NCBI GenBank assembly: GCA_903919125.1
Contig: CAIXGS010000030.1
Span: 1 to 64,000 of the forward strand
DNA: 64,000 nt
Direction: 5' to 3'
Origin: an uncultured Spartobacteria bacterium
GTDB lineage: Bacteria > Verrucomicrobiota > Verrucomicrobiia > Chthoniobacterales > Chthoniobacteraceae
In this document: positions 18,601-22,802 of the stretch, one piece after another
Layout: the number at the start of each line of letters is the position of its first letter
Numbering within the stretch: position 1 is the stretch's first letter
Translations under genes and position numbers: made by a program
Notes under the pieces: generated by a model
What the model was told of the DNA's origin: nothing
What the model saw: only the letters and a program-made list of their open reading frames with translations
Database searches by the model: none

Positions 18601-21569
18601 ACGGATCCATTTTCACTCACCACTGTCGAGGTGTTCGCTCCAATTACGCTCACATTACCTGAGGCTAAAATGAGCGACCCTGAAAAAGTGTTTCCAGACT
18701 GAAGTTCCAGCGTGCCGCTGCCCATCTGAATGACCGAACCGCTTCCGCTAATCACCGAAGCAAAAGCCTTTCCCTGTGTCGCAGTGTCGGACCGATTAAA
18801 ACCCAGCGTCCCATAGTCAACCAAAGTACTGCTTGGAGAGAGTGAACCCGAACTGCCCCCTAAGCCGAGAATCAGAGAGCCAGCATAAATAGTGGTCGCT
18901 CCCGTGTAGGTGTTCGCTCCGCTCAAATAACCAATCCCGCTAGTTGTCTTATTGAGTCCCTGAGCCCCTGCAAGCACAGCGCTCACCGTTCCGCTTTGCA
19001 GATCGAACGCTCCAGAAGATGCCGTCAAAGCCCCGTTTTGTATTCTCCCGCCCGTGATCGATATCGACCCAGACGTGGATTGGCTATACCCGCCCAAATC
19101 CAGCACGCCGCCCGCAGCAAATATGGAACCGCTGGTTGAAAGTAGATTATTACCGCCAACCAACATCAACGAGCCAGCGCTCACCGTAGTCCCGCCCGTG
19201 TAACTATTGGCGGCGTTAAACACAAGTGTGCCGCTCCCGAGTTGCATCAAAGAGCCGCTACCGGAAATCGTTGGATAAAAATCAGTTCCCTCAGTGATCG
19301 TATTCGAGCGGTTAAATGCCAGTACTGCACCGCTAAACACCGAAATCGCGCTCAAACTGCTGAGCGAACCAGTGGTTCCGGCATTACCAATTTGCAGTGT
19401 TCCGGCACTCACCTTGGTGGCACCTGTGTAAGTGTTTGATCCGCTTAACGTCTGAGTTCCAGTACCATATTTAGTCAGAGATCCTGCCCCACTCAATGCA
19501 CCAGAGAAAACATTCGAGTAATTTATCGAGTTTCCCACAGAGAACTTCACCGCCGTGGACGCCGCATTGTTCAGGACCAGTCCGCCGCTACCAGCCAATG
19601 CACCAGCTTGGTACGCAGTATTTGAACCAAAATTTAAACTGCCTCCACTTAGTGTCAGCACCCCAGAGGTAGCCGCAGGCCCCAGTTCTGTTCCCGATCC
19701 CGCAAGGAATAAGGTGCCAGCCGATACGGTCGTTCCGCCCAAATAAGTGTTACTGTCTTTCAGTATCAGGCTCCCGCTACCCAACTGGGAGACACCCCCA
19801 CTGCCCGAAATCGCCAACGCGAAATCTGTTCCCTGAGTAATGGTGTCTGTCTGATAGAACGCTAAGGTCGCTCCACTGGAAACAGAAATGGTGCTGGATG
19901 AGCTCAACGAACCTGTGGTGCCCCCGCTCCCCAATTGCAAAATGCCCCCTGTGATTGAAGTAGAACCAGTATACGTGTTGGTCCCTGACAGCACCTGCGT
20001 TCCAGATCCGGATTTCGTCAATACAAGTGCCGTCAGGCCCCCATTTTTAATCACGCCACTAAACACCCCAGAGCCGCCCGCCACGCCCAACGTCGCATTG
20101 TGAAATCCTCCACTATAAGCGTTCTGCAGAATGCCCGCTCCATTCAACGCATCCATCTGCCCATTTTCTGCAAAAAAATCCAGCGTCGCACCGGATGCAA
20201 TATTCACACTACCTTGGTTACTCCCGAAACTAGTGCCGTTCCAATTCGCCTGAATCATTCCTCCCTGAATGTCAATCAACCCACCCGAGCTCAAACTGAA
20301 GTTTACATGTAAAGAATGATCCCCCAGACCCCATGTGCCAGCACCGCTCTTCACCACCGTGCCGGCTCCTGAGATTGTAAAAGAATAAGACGGCGAAACA
20401 GAATTAGTCAGATAAACCTCTAACTGGGCTCCCGAATTAACCACAACGTCATTGCTGATTCCCTGGAGAACAGTATACGAGTTTATCTTCAAACTCCCCG
20501 CACTCACTGTCGTCACTCCCGTGTAAGTGTTTGCCACAGACAACGTCAGTGTGCCAGTCCCACGTTTGGTCAAACCACCCCCAGTCGAACTAGGATTGGA
20601 CCGCAAAGCACTGTCAATCCTGACATCCATTCCATTCGTATCCACTGTCGCGCCTCCAGAACCCACATAAATCATTTGTATGTTGTCTGTTAAAAACGTG
20701 TCCGGCAATGAAGTCCCTGCCCGTAATGTACCGCCGTCAAAATAGATCGTATTCGCCGTGTACTTAGCTGCCCCCCGATCGTAAAAATCGTTGTTGCTGG
20801 AGATCATCCGAGAGGTGGTCAATATCCCCCCGTTCGATAAGAAAAGGGTGCCTGTACCAGATTGCGAGGGGCCCGCAAAATTGAAGTAATTGTACGAAGA
20901 AGACCCGGGCGCCCCCACAGTCACCTGACCGCCAGACACATTAAGAACCCCATTTCCATAATAACCGAGATAGGTCACGGCGCCTCCGTTGCCTATGTTC
21001 AAGGTTCCCCCAGTTCCAACAGTCACTGACCCAGTCGTGGCCCCTGTAGAATCTCCCGACACAAACTTATACGTGGACGCACTTCCCTGGGTCACTGTGG
21101 CATTTGAGATGGAGAGTGTATAACCACCCGACCCAATGATATTTCCATTGACGATAACGGAAATGGAGCTCGTTCCGCCACTGATCGAGATGTCCTGTGT
21201 GGAAAAATCCAGACTACTCAAAGTGGTTCCGGAGGAAATAGTCGTAGCTGCCTGTAGCCTCAAAGGTGCGGCGAAAAAAACCAGCAGCACGCCAAATACG
21301 GAAGCGCTCGCGTGAAATAATCGCGGGAAAGAAGACGCTTTCAGGCCACTCCTAACTTCCCCAAAAACACGACTCCCCCCCCTCCTCACTCGGGTGGACG
21401 CACATTTTCTAAAAAAAGCCAGAAATGCAGCAAGAAACATGATTTTCCCCAAAAATCCACTCAAAACATTGAACCCAAACCCCAGTTCGAGAGGACGTCC
21501 CCATCTCGCGCTAGAGGACTCCAGAAAGCGAACCGAGCTATGCAGTAAACCGCCGCGATTAAAGACCAT
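1..21569 (-). CDS. Giant autotransporter-associated beta-strand repeat (PATR) protein, 3' end outside window
   Basis: An exported, probably surface-attached or secreted adhesin/passenger-type protein. I checked that the frame from the ATG at 21569 is kept at 20021, 14534, 3866 and 119, and found no stop in the stretches read, so at least 7,189 codons lie in the window and the C-terminus lies beyond base 1. Typical repeat cores read LTKAGSGALTLSGANTFSGG, the signature of the autotransporter-associated beta-strand repeat family, which forms right-handed beta-helices. The N-terminus has two hydrophobic stretches (FLAAFLAFF and SVFGVLLVFFAA) and a cleavage-like site LQA|A. An in-frame stop lies just before the ATG at 21569. 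A second ATG at 21440 would give a 64-residue presequence and is equally plausible. Neither has a convincing ribosome binding site. The C-terminal anchor (autotransporter barrel, PEP-CTERM or other) cannot be seen. No enzyme domain was recognised in the parts read. Confidence 0.9.
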   Translation of the reverse strand, partial: MVFNRGGLLHSSVRFLESSSARWGRPLELGFGFNVLSGFLGKIMFLAAFLAFFRKCASTRVRRGGSRVFGEVRSGLKASSFPRLFHASASVFGVLLVFFAAPLRLQAATTISSGTTLSSLDFSTQDISISGGTSSISVIVNGNIIGSGGYTLSISNATVTQGSASTYKFVSGDSTGATTGSVTVGTGGTLNIGNGGAVTYLGYYGNGVLNVSGGQVTVGAPGSSSYNYFNFAGPSQSGTGTLFLSNGGILTTSRMISSNNDFYDRGAAKYTANTIYFDGGTLRAGTSLPDTFLTDNIQMIYVGSGGATVDTNGMDVRIDSALRSNPSSTGGGLTKRGTGTLTLSVANTYTGVTTVSAGSLKINSYTVLQGISNDVVVNSGAQLEVYLTNSVSPSYSFTISGAGTVVKSGAGTWGLGDHSLHVNFSLSSGGLIDIQGGMIQANWNGTSFGSNQGSVNIASGATLDFFAENGQMDALNGAGILQNAYSGGFHNATLGVAGGSGVFSGVIKNGGLTALVLTKSGSGTQVLSGTNTYTGSTSITGGILQLGSGGTTGSLSSSSTISVSSGATLAFYQTDTITQGTDFALAISGSGGVSQLGSGSLILKDSNTYLGGTTVSAGTLFLAGSGTELGPAATSGVLTLSGGSLNFGSNTAYQAGALAGSGGLVLNNAASTAVKFSVGNSINYSNVFSGALSGAGSLTKYGTGTQTLSGSNTYTGATKVSAGTLQIGNAGTTGSLSSLSAISVFSGAVLAFNRSNTITEGTDFYPTISGSGSLMQLGSGTLVFNAANSYTGGTTVSAGSLMLVGGNNLLSTSGSIFAAGGVLDLGGYSQSTSGSISITGGRIQNGALTASSGAFDLQSGTVSAVLAGAQGLNKTTSGIGYLSGANTYTGATTIYAGSLILGLGGSSGSLSPSSTLVDYGTLGFNRSDTATQGKAFASVISGSGSVIQMGSGTLELQSGNTFSGSLILASGNVSVIGANTSTVVSENGSVNLTSGARIVSAIYGNASQGTIDVTAIVSGFIASGTTTFSASNANFTDPCSGFVKTLTLVYVGGDTTTSSNSSFGTSRLVINGGSLDNGVGSEVTMLTNNAQNWNSSFTFIGSSGLNLGTGAVTLGASPTVTVSAGTLTVGGVISGAFGLTKAGSGRLLLTASSSYTGGTTVSAGSLLLSGGSNRLSISGAITGAGGVLDLGGYSQSSSGVIALKGGTFQNGTLTATGSVFDMQSGSVTATLSGAQGLNKTTTGSVTLTNSNSYTGGTTVSAGSLLLSGGSNRLAISGSISGVGGVLDLGGYNQSSSGVISLTGGTFQNGTLTATANAFDMQSGSVSAVLAGTQALNKTTAGSVMLSGVNTYTGGTTVSAGSLLLSGGNNRLATGGSISGAGGVLDLGGYSQLSAGVISLTGGMFQNGTLAATANAFDMQSGSVSAVLAGTQALNKTTTGSVTFSGANTYVGATTVSAGTLQLGIGGTVGSLSSASALSVGSGAVLLFNRSNSATQGTDFSTLISGSGTVMQIGSGTLVLSGVNTYSGGTKLNAGSLFVNSAYALGTGSLTISASTTLGNTSGSSVTLANNNAQVWAGNFAFAGGSDLNLGTGAVTLTASPIVTVSTGTFTVGGTISGSFGLTTAGAGLLVLSGMNIYSGMTTVTAGSLQVGAGSISGRLSTGSVSVASGAVLTFNRSNAATQGSDFGVILGAGTVMQIGSGTLILSGSNTYSGGTSLKAGSLFVNSAYALGTGSLTISASTTLGNTSGSALTLANNISQVWAGSFGFAGSNDLNLGTGAVTLTASPVITVSSGTLTEGGSISGAFGLSKAGSGRLVLSATNVFTGAASVSAGTLQLGEGSTTGSLLSTGSLSVASGAVLAFNRSNTVTQGTDFGTAISGAGALLQLGGGTLVLSGTNTYSGGTTLNSGSLFVNSAYALGTGSLTIAASTTVANMSGSSFTLANNNAQVWAGSFTFAGGSDLNFGTGAVTLTASPMVTVSTGTLTEGGVISGAYSLTKAGSGVLTLSGANTFSGGLTLSAGTLNINNSKALGAAASVFTISAGSIDNTSGAALTLSNNNAQTWSGDFVFKGTNDLNLGTGAVTLGANRTVTVSAGTLTEGGVIGGAYSLTKDGGGVLTLSGANTFSGGLTLSAGTLNINSTTALGAAASSFTLSGGSIDNTSGSALTLSNNNAQTWSADFVFKGTNDLNLGTGAVTLSANRTVTVSAGTLTEGGVMSGSYSLTKAGSGALTLSGANTFSGGMTLSAGTLNINSATALGAAASGFTISGGSIDNTSGTALTLSNNNAQTWSGDFIFKGSNDLNLGTGAVTLGANRTLTVSAGTLTEGGVISGAYSLTKSGSGALTLSGANTFSGGLTLSAGTLNINNATALGSAASAFTISGGSIDNTSGSALTLSNNNTQTWSGDFVFKGTNDLNLGTGAVTLGANRTVTVSAGTLTEGGVISGAYSLTKSGSGALTLSGANTFSGGLTLSAGTLNLSSATAVGSGSLTISGASVLDNLSGGALTLSNNNAQVWSGNFTFKGTNDLNLGTGAVTLSANRTVTVSAGTLTEGGVISGAYSLTKAGSGTLTLSGANSFSGGLTLSAGTLNVNHATAVGTGSLTISGSTVLDNLSGGALTLSNNNAQVWSGDFTFKGSSDLNLGTGGVTLGANRTVTVSAGTLTEGGVISGAYSLTKSGSGALTLSGANTFSGGLTLSAGTLNINNSKALGAAASVFTISAGSIDNTSGAAVTLSNNNAQSWGADFVFKGTNDLNLGTGAVTLGANRTVTVSAGTLTEGGVISGAYSFTKAGDGVMTLSGANTFSGGLTLSAGTLNVNNATALGAAASVFTISGGSIDNTSGAAVTLSNNNAQTWSGDFVFKGSNDLNLGTGAVTLGANRSVTVSAGTLTVGGVISGGYSLTKAGSGALTLSGANTYSGGLTLSAGTLNINNSKALGTGSLTIAGAAVLDNLSGAAFTLANNIAQTWSGDFTFKGTSSLNLGTGAVTLGGNRTVTVSAGTLTEGGVISGTYSLTKAGSGALTLSGANTFSGGLTLSAGTLNINNATALGAAASVFTISGGSIDNSSGSALTLSNNNAQTWGGDFVFKGSNDLNLGTGAVTLGANRTVTVSAGTLTEGGVISGTYSLTKAGSGVLTLSGANTFSGGMTLSAGTLNINNATALGAAASGFTISGGSIDNTSGAALTLSNNNAQTWSGDFVFKGTNDLNLGTGAVTLGGNRTVTVSVGTLTEGGVISGAYSLTKSGSGTLTLSGANTFSGGLTLSAGTLNVNSATAVGSGSLAISGSTVLDNLSGGALTLSNNNAQVWSGDFTFKGTNDLNLGTGAVTLGGNRTVTVIAGTLSEGGVISGAYSLTKAGSGTLTLSGANTFSGGLTLSAGTLNINNATAVGTGSLTISGATVLDNLSGGALTLSNNNAQVWSGDFTFKGTNDLNLGTGAVTLGANRTVTVSAGTLTEGGVIGGAYSLTKSGSGALTLSGANTFSGGLTLSSGTLNINNSKALGAAASALTISGGSIDNTSGTALTLSNNNSQTWGGDFVFKGSNDLNLGTGAVTLSASRTVTVSAGTLTVGGVISGTYSLTKAGSGVLTLSGANTFSGGMTLSAGTLNINNATALGAAASVVTISGGSIDNTSGSALTLSNNNAQTWSGDFVFKGSNDLNLGTGAVTLGANRTVTVSAGTLTEGGVISGTYSLMKAGSGALTLSGGNTFSGGLTLSAGTLNINSTTALGAAASGFTISGGSIDNTSGSALTLSNNNAQTWGADFVFKGTNSLNLGTGAVTLGANRTVTVSAGTLTEGGVISGSYSLTKAGSGALTLSGANTFSGGLTLSAGTLNVNSATALGAAASGFTISGGSIDNTSGAALTLSNNNAQTWSGDFVFKGSNDLNLGTGAVTLGGNRAVTVSAGTLTEGGVISGAYSLTKAGSGVLTLSGANTFSGGMTLSAGTLNINNATALGATSLFTISGGSIDNTSGAALTLSNNNTQAWSGDFVFKGTNDLNLGTGAVTLSANRTLTVSAGTLTEGGVISGAYSLTKAGSGTLTLSGANTFSGGLTLSAGTLNVNSATAVGAGSLTISGSTVLDNLSGGALTLSNNNAQVWSGDFTFKGTNDLNLGTGAVTLGANRTVTVSAGTLTEGGVVSGAYSLTKAGSGVMTLSGANTFSGGLTLSAGTLNVNSATAVGTGSLTISGSTVLDNLSGGALTLSNNNAQVWSGDFTFKGTNDLNLGTGAVTLGANRTVTVSAGTLAEGGVISGAYSLTKAGSGALTLSGANTFSGGMTLSAGTLNVNSATALGAAASVFTISGGSIDNTSGTALTLSNNNAQTWNGDFTFKGTNHLNLGTGAVTLSANRTVTVSAGTLTEGGVISGAYSLTKAGSGALTLSGANTFSGGMTLSAGTLNINSATALGAAASVFTISGGSIDNTSGSALTLSNNNAQTWGGDFVFKGTNDLNLGIGAVTLSANRTVTVSGGTLTEGGLIGGSYSLTKSGSGALTLSGANTFSGGLTLSAGTLNLNSATAVGSGSLIISGATVLDNLSGGALTLSNSNAQVWSGDFTFKGTNDLNLGTGAVTLGANRIVTVSAGTLTEGGVISGAYSLTKVGSGVLTLSGANTFSGGLTLSAGTLNLNSTTAVGSGSLSIAGATVVDNLSGGALTLSNNNAQVWSGDFTFRGTNDLNLGTGAVTLGANRIVTVSAGTLTEGGVISGAYSLTKAGSGALTLSGANTFSGGMTLSAGTLNINNATALGATSLFTISGGSIDNTSGAALTLSNNNTQAWSGDFVFKGTNDLNLGTGAVTLGANRTVTVIAGTLTEGGAISGAYSLTKAGSGALTLSGANTFSGGLTLSAGTLNINNATALGATSLFTIAGGSIDNTSGGALTLSNNNTQAWSGDFVFKGGNSLNLGTGAVTLGANRTVTVSAGTLSVGGVISGAYSLTKSGSGALTLSGANTFSGGLTVSAGTLNINNATALGATSLFTIAGGSIDNTSGVALTLGNNNTQAWSGDFVFKGSNSLNMGTGAVALGANLTLTVSAGSLVEGGIVSGAYSLTKSGAGALTLSGANTYSGGTTLSAGTLNIGNATALGATSLFTIAGGSIDNTSGAALTLSNNHTQTWSGDFVFKGSDSLNMGTGAVALSANRTVTVSAGTLTEGGAISGGFALTKSGAGRLTLTGDNTYTGATTISAGTLEIGDGGSSGSLSSLGALTNNATLIFNLSSTLTQGTDFASIISGTGSLLQLGAGTLVLSGANTYTGATLVSAGTLQIGEGGDSGSLSASSVLTNNATLVFNRSNTVVQGVDFASSIGGSGKLQKVGTGTLVLSGANTYTGATVIESGVLQLGNGGLTGALSTSSAVTDNAVLAFKRSNTLTQGTDFAATIDGTGEVHQIGSGTLVLSGLNTYTGGTTLSAGRLNVNDAGALGTGLFTISGGSLDNTSGSAIVLSSDNAQSWAADFTFIGSNNLNLGTGAVALSANRMVTVNGGTLAVGGTITGSYTLTKAGSGTLELDGANTFSGKTSVNAGTLLLTTNRALQNSAFNTNSAGTLALGSAVTEPVLGGLTGSGGFAPGAAVTKLTLSPALGVSQTYSGAISGSLALVKAGAGAQILTGASTYTGSTTVSAGLLKLAGSSSIANSAGLSIESGARFDYSPSTSSLSAGTLSVGSLSMSSNSTLGVKWGKTIAIASAPTFTGTTRLNMTGAYSSNLDYTVLTAPSGLSSGTFVLTGVSDYSYTVTRSATSLVIRPTLTNGLSSAYWVGGIVSDDPLTWTSSNFTTDSSFNIISGFSNWTTDASGGTFTTLIPGASTEVYLTDLASAGSLSMNSDADMALKGLTVTATNPVTLTDISSSTLVIGSSGITVVASAGTVTLGPAISLVASQTWANSSLHEMTMGGAVDTGTSAFVLSVAGSGNMALQGVISGDGSLTKSGTGLLTLSGANTYSGETIVNSGTLRIGSGGSGGALTTTSSITNNASLVFNQTDTYGGSMAMVISGSGSLSVLNGVLTLAAVNTYTGGTTLGGGQLTLAGGDNRLSTSGTITLSAGVLDLGGYSQSTSGNVLLLGGTLQDGTLTATGSAFDGRSGEVSGVLAGAVALNKTSSATLTLSGANTYTGGTTVTEGTLALSGAGNRLSTSGSLTLLGGVLDIGGHSQSTSGLILLSGGTVENGILEAIGNDFSVESGVVSAVLAGSVALNKTTSGLLTLSGVNTYSNGTNVSAGSLLLSGGDNRLSITGSITISSGGVLDLGSNGQSSSGTLTFAGGVVENGILTATGTAFVAQSGTVSAVLAGGQGLVKSGTGALTLSGVSTYTGGTRVDEGSLVLSGGNNRLSLSGAITTAGGVLELGGNSQSTSGTITFVGGVVQNGTLTATGTAFAAQSGTVSAVLAGTQGLVKSGTGALTLSGVNSYTGGTTVNDGSLLLTGGSDRLSTSGAITTTGGVLDLSGNSQTTLGTITFAGGVVQNGTLTATGTTFAAQSGTVSAILAGTQSLVKDGSGALTLSGLNSYDGGTTVNSGSLLLSGGDNRLSTSGSITTTGGVLDLGGNSQTTLGTITFAGGVVQNGTLTATGTAYVAQSGTVSAILAGTQGLVKDGAEALTLSRVNSYTGGTTVNDGSLLLSGGNDRLSTSGSITTTGGVLDLGGNGQTTLGTVTFAGGVVQNGTLTATGTAYVAQSGAVSAVLAGTQSLVKSGTGALTLSGVNSYTGGTTVNDGSLLLSGGNDRLSTSGSITTTGGVLDLGGNNQTTLGTVTFAGGVVQNGTLTATGTAYVAQSGTVSAILAGTQSLVKDGTGALTLSGVNSYTGGTTVNAGSLLLAGGNNRLSTSGSITTSGGVLDLGGNGQTTLGTITFSGGVVQNGILTATGTAFVAQSGTVSAVLAGTQALVKSGTGALTLSGVSSYTGGTTVSAGSLILAGGDDRLSLSGAITTTGGVLDLGGSGQSSSGTITFAGGVVQNGTLTATGTAFAAQSGTVSAVLAGAQGLVKSGTGALSLSGVNTYLGGTTVSDGTLELIGGDDRLSASGAITTTGGVLDLGGNSQTTLGTITFAGGLVQNGTFISTGTAYVAQSGTVSAILAGTQGLVKSGTGALTLSGVNSYIGGTTVNDGSLLLSVGSDRLSTSGSITTTGGVLDLGGNGQTTLGTVTFAGGVVQNGTLTATGTAFAAQSGTVSAILAGTQSLVKDGSGALTLSGVNSYTGGTTVNSGSLLLSGGNDRLSTS
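6480..15594 (-). repeat. 27 tandem 336/339-bp (112/113-residue) repeats within the giant gene
   Basis: Repeat boundaries taken at the conserved SLTKAGSGALTLSGANTFSGG segment fall at 15594, 15255, 14916, 14577, 14238, 13902, 13566, 13227, 12888, 12552, 12213, 11874, 11538, 11202, 10863, 10524, 10185, 9846, 9510, 9174, 8838, 8499, 8160, 7824, 7488, 7152 and 6816. Each unit is 339 bp (class with DNTSGSALTLSNNN and an Ala-Ala insertion) or 336 bp (classes with DNLSGGALTLSNNN, or with GATSLFTIAGG). Neighbouring units are nearly identical over long stretches of DNA. Between 3.6 and 6.5 kb the repeats are related but more diverged. Confidence 0.92.
15610..17100 (-). repeat. Three longer repeat units of about 560 bp within the giant gene
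   Basis: Three copies of a composite unit have equivalent points near 15873, 16437 and 16995 (steps of 564 and 558 bp). Each joins a beta-strand module related to the 112-residue repeat to a second module with its own GSGTLILSG-type strand. They lie N-terminal to the 27-copy array in the protein. Confidence 0.75.
17210..18110 (-). repeat. Second block of 294-bp repeats within the giant gene
   Basis: The landmark tgcatgtcaaac and its variants occurs at 17314, 17608 and 17902, again exactly 294 bp apart. The units resemble the 98-residue class at the other end of the window part of the gene, about 14 kb away, but are more diverged from it than from each other. Confidence 0.8.
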
Positions 21570-21804
21570 TTTACGTCTTTAAAACAACCAAAATACCCTT
21601 GAAATCCGATTCAACCGCCCACAAACCAATTTTTTGTGCTACCCAAGCACAGAACAAACTCGTCGTAAGGGGCTCATTTCACGGAGATCAATTGATTGTT
21701 TTTAACAATCATTCCTTAACCTCAAAAAAACTACCTTGCCGCACCAATGCTCATTTTCCTCCGGTGACTGGACAAAGTTTAAAAAGCCTTATCTAACTGC
21801 TTCC
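21570..21804. other. Divergent intergenic region with inverted repeat
   Basis: This 235-bp AT-rich spacer separates the giant gene from the esterase gene and must hold promoters for both. A perfect inverted repeat TGATTGT-ttttta-like loop-ACAATCA lies at 21693-21711, and GTGCT/AGCAC arms lie at 21636-21650. Neither is followed by a T-run in a useful direction, so they look like possible operators rather than terminators. No convincing -35/-10 pair was found. Confidence 0.4.
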
Positions 21805-22734
21805 ATGCGCAAACTCCTCACCCCTCTTTTCGCCTTACTTTCCACCTTTGCCGCACAAGCCCAAGAACCCGAGCGCATCGGCGATGTCATTTATACCAAA
21901 CACGACGGCGTAGCCCTTACCATGGACGTGTTCAAACCCACGAATCCCAACGGGGCCGCCGTGGTGAAGATCATTAGTGGAGGCTGGAACTCTAACCACA
22001 AGGGCATCGGCGACGGCGGTTGGCCAAAATACGGCTACACCACATTTGTAGTGGTTCACGGAACACAGCCGAGGTTCCACATCGACGAAATTGTCGGGGA
22101 CGTAAAACGCGCGGTGCGTTTCGTGCGGGCGAACGCCGCGAAGTACGGAATCGATCCGAACAAAATCGGCGTCACCGGCAGCAGTGCCGGCGGCCACCTG
22201 AGCTTGATGCTCGCCACGCGCGCCGACGACGGCGACCCAAAGGCGCAAGACCCCGTCGATCATCTCAGCAGTGCGGTCAACGCGGTGGCGTGCTTTTATC
22301 CGCCCACGGATTTCCTCAACTGGGGCAAAGACGGGGACAGTCGCGAGGGCGTTGGTCCACTCACGAACCGCGCGCCGGCCTTCGGTACAATAGTCGCCAC
22401 ACCAGAAGGCCGCGAAAAGGCGGGGCACGACCTCTCGCCCATTTACTGGATCAGCGCAAAACAGCCACCCATTTACATCGTGCAGGGGGACGCTGATTCA
22501 GTGGTTCCAGATAGCCAGTCGCTGCGCTTCCAGAAAAAATCCACCGAAGCCGGAGCAAAGTGCGAGGTCCTCATCCGGCAGGGAGCAGGCCACGGAGGTT
22601 GGGTAGAGATGAGCGAAGACACCGCTCGAATGGCGCAATGGTTTGACCTACAACTTCTTGGAAAACAACCCGCGCACCCTTTTTCCTACGGCGTCTCGGC
22701 ACTACCGAGCACGCCGGCGCCCAAAAAGCCGTAG
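21805..22734 (+). CDS. Secreted alpha/beta-hydrolase (esterase/lipase-like)
   Basis: A predicted exported serine hydrolase of 309 residues. The start at 21805 gives a clean signal peptide (MRKLLTPLFALLSTFAAQAQ), whereas an upstream in-frame ATG at 21736 would bury it. The nucleophile is Ser127 in GSSAG (125-129), preceded by a Rossmann-like IDPNKIGVTG strand. An acidic residue follows in GDADSVVP (Asp229 or Asp231), and the histidine is His263 in GHGGW. The GG of ISGGW near residue 60 fits an oxyanion loop as in BD-FAE and HSL-type esterases. The substrate is unknown; polysaccharide acetyl or aryl esters would suit a verrucomicrobial degrader, but that is inference. It diverges from the giant repeat gene and converges with the oxidoreductase gene at 22803. 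No Shine-Dalgarno sequence is visible. Confidence 0.87.
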   Translation: MRKLLTPLFALLSTFAAQAQEPERIGDVIYTKHDGVALTMDVFKPTNPNGAAVVKIISGGWNSNHKGIGDGGWPKYGYTTFVVVHGTQPRFHIDEIVGDVKRAVRFVRANAAKYGIDPNKIGVTGSSAGGHLSLMLATRADDGDPKAQDPVDHLSSAVNAVACFYPPTDFLNWGKDGDSREGVGPLTNRAPAFGTIVATPEGREKAGHDLSPIYWISAKQPPIYIVQGDADSVVPDSQSLRFQKKSTEAGAKCEVLIRQGAGHGGWVEMSEDTARMAQWFDLQLLGKQPAHPFSYGVSALPSTPAPKKP

Positions 22735-22802
22735 AAGCTGTCCAGATTTATTGAAAATCTCACTCAACGACGTTATCAGCTTTCTCCGCAAGTGAAGAGA
22801 AC

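Noticed and set aside
21381-21386. A strong AGGAGG Shine-Dalgarno-like word (minus strand) inside the giant gene's presequence.
   Set aside because: No in-frame start codon lies at a suitable distance downstream; it reflects Arg-Gly codons in the presequence.
21769-21795. TGGACA and TATCTA as a promoter for the esterase gene.
   Set aside because: The spacing is 15 bp and the -10 would lie only 10 bp before the start codon, leaving no room for a normal transcript start.
21599-21796. A 65-codon plus-strand frame upstream of the esterase.
   Set aside because: It lies in the AT-rich divergent promoter region and has no family features or binding site.
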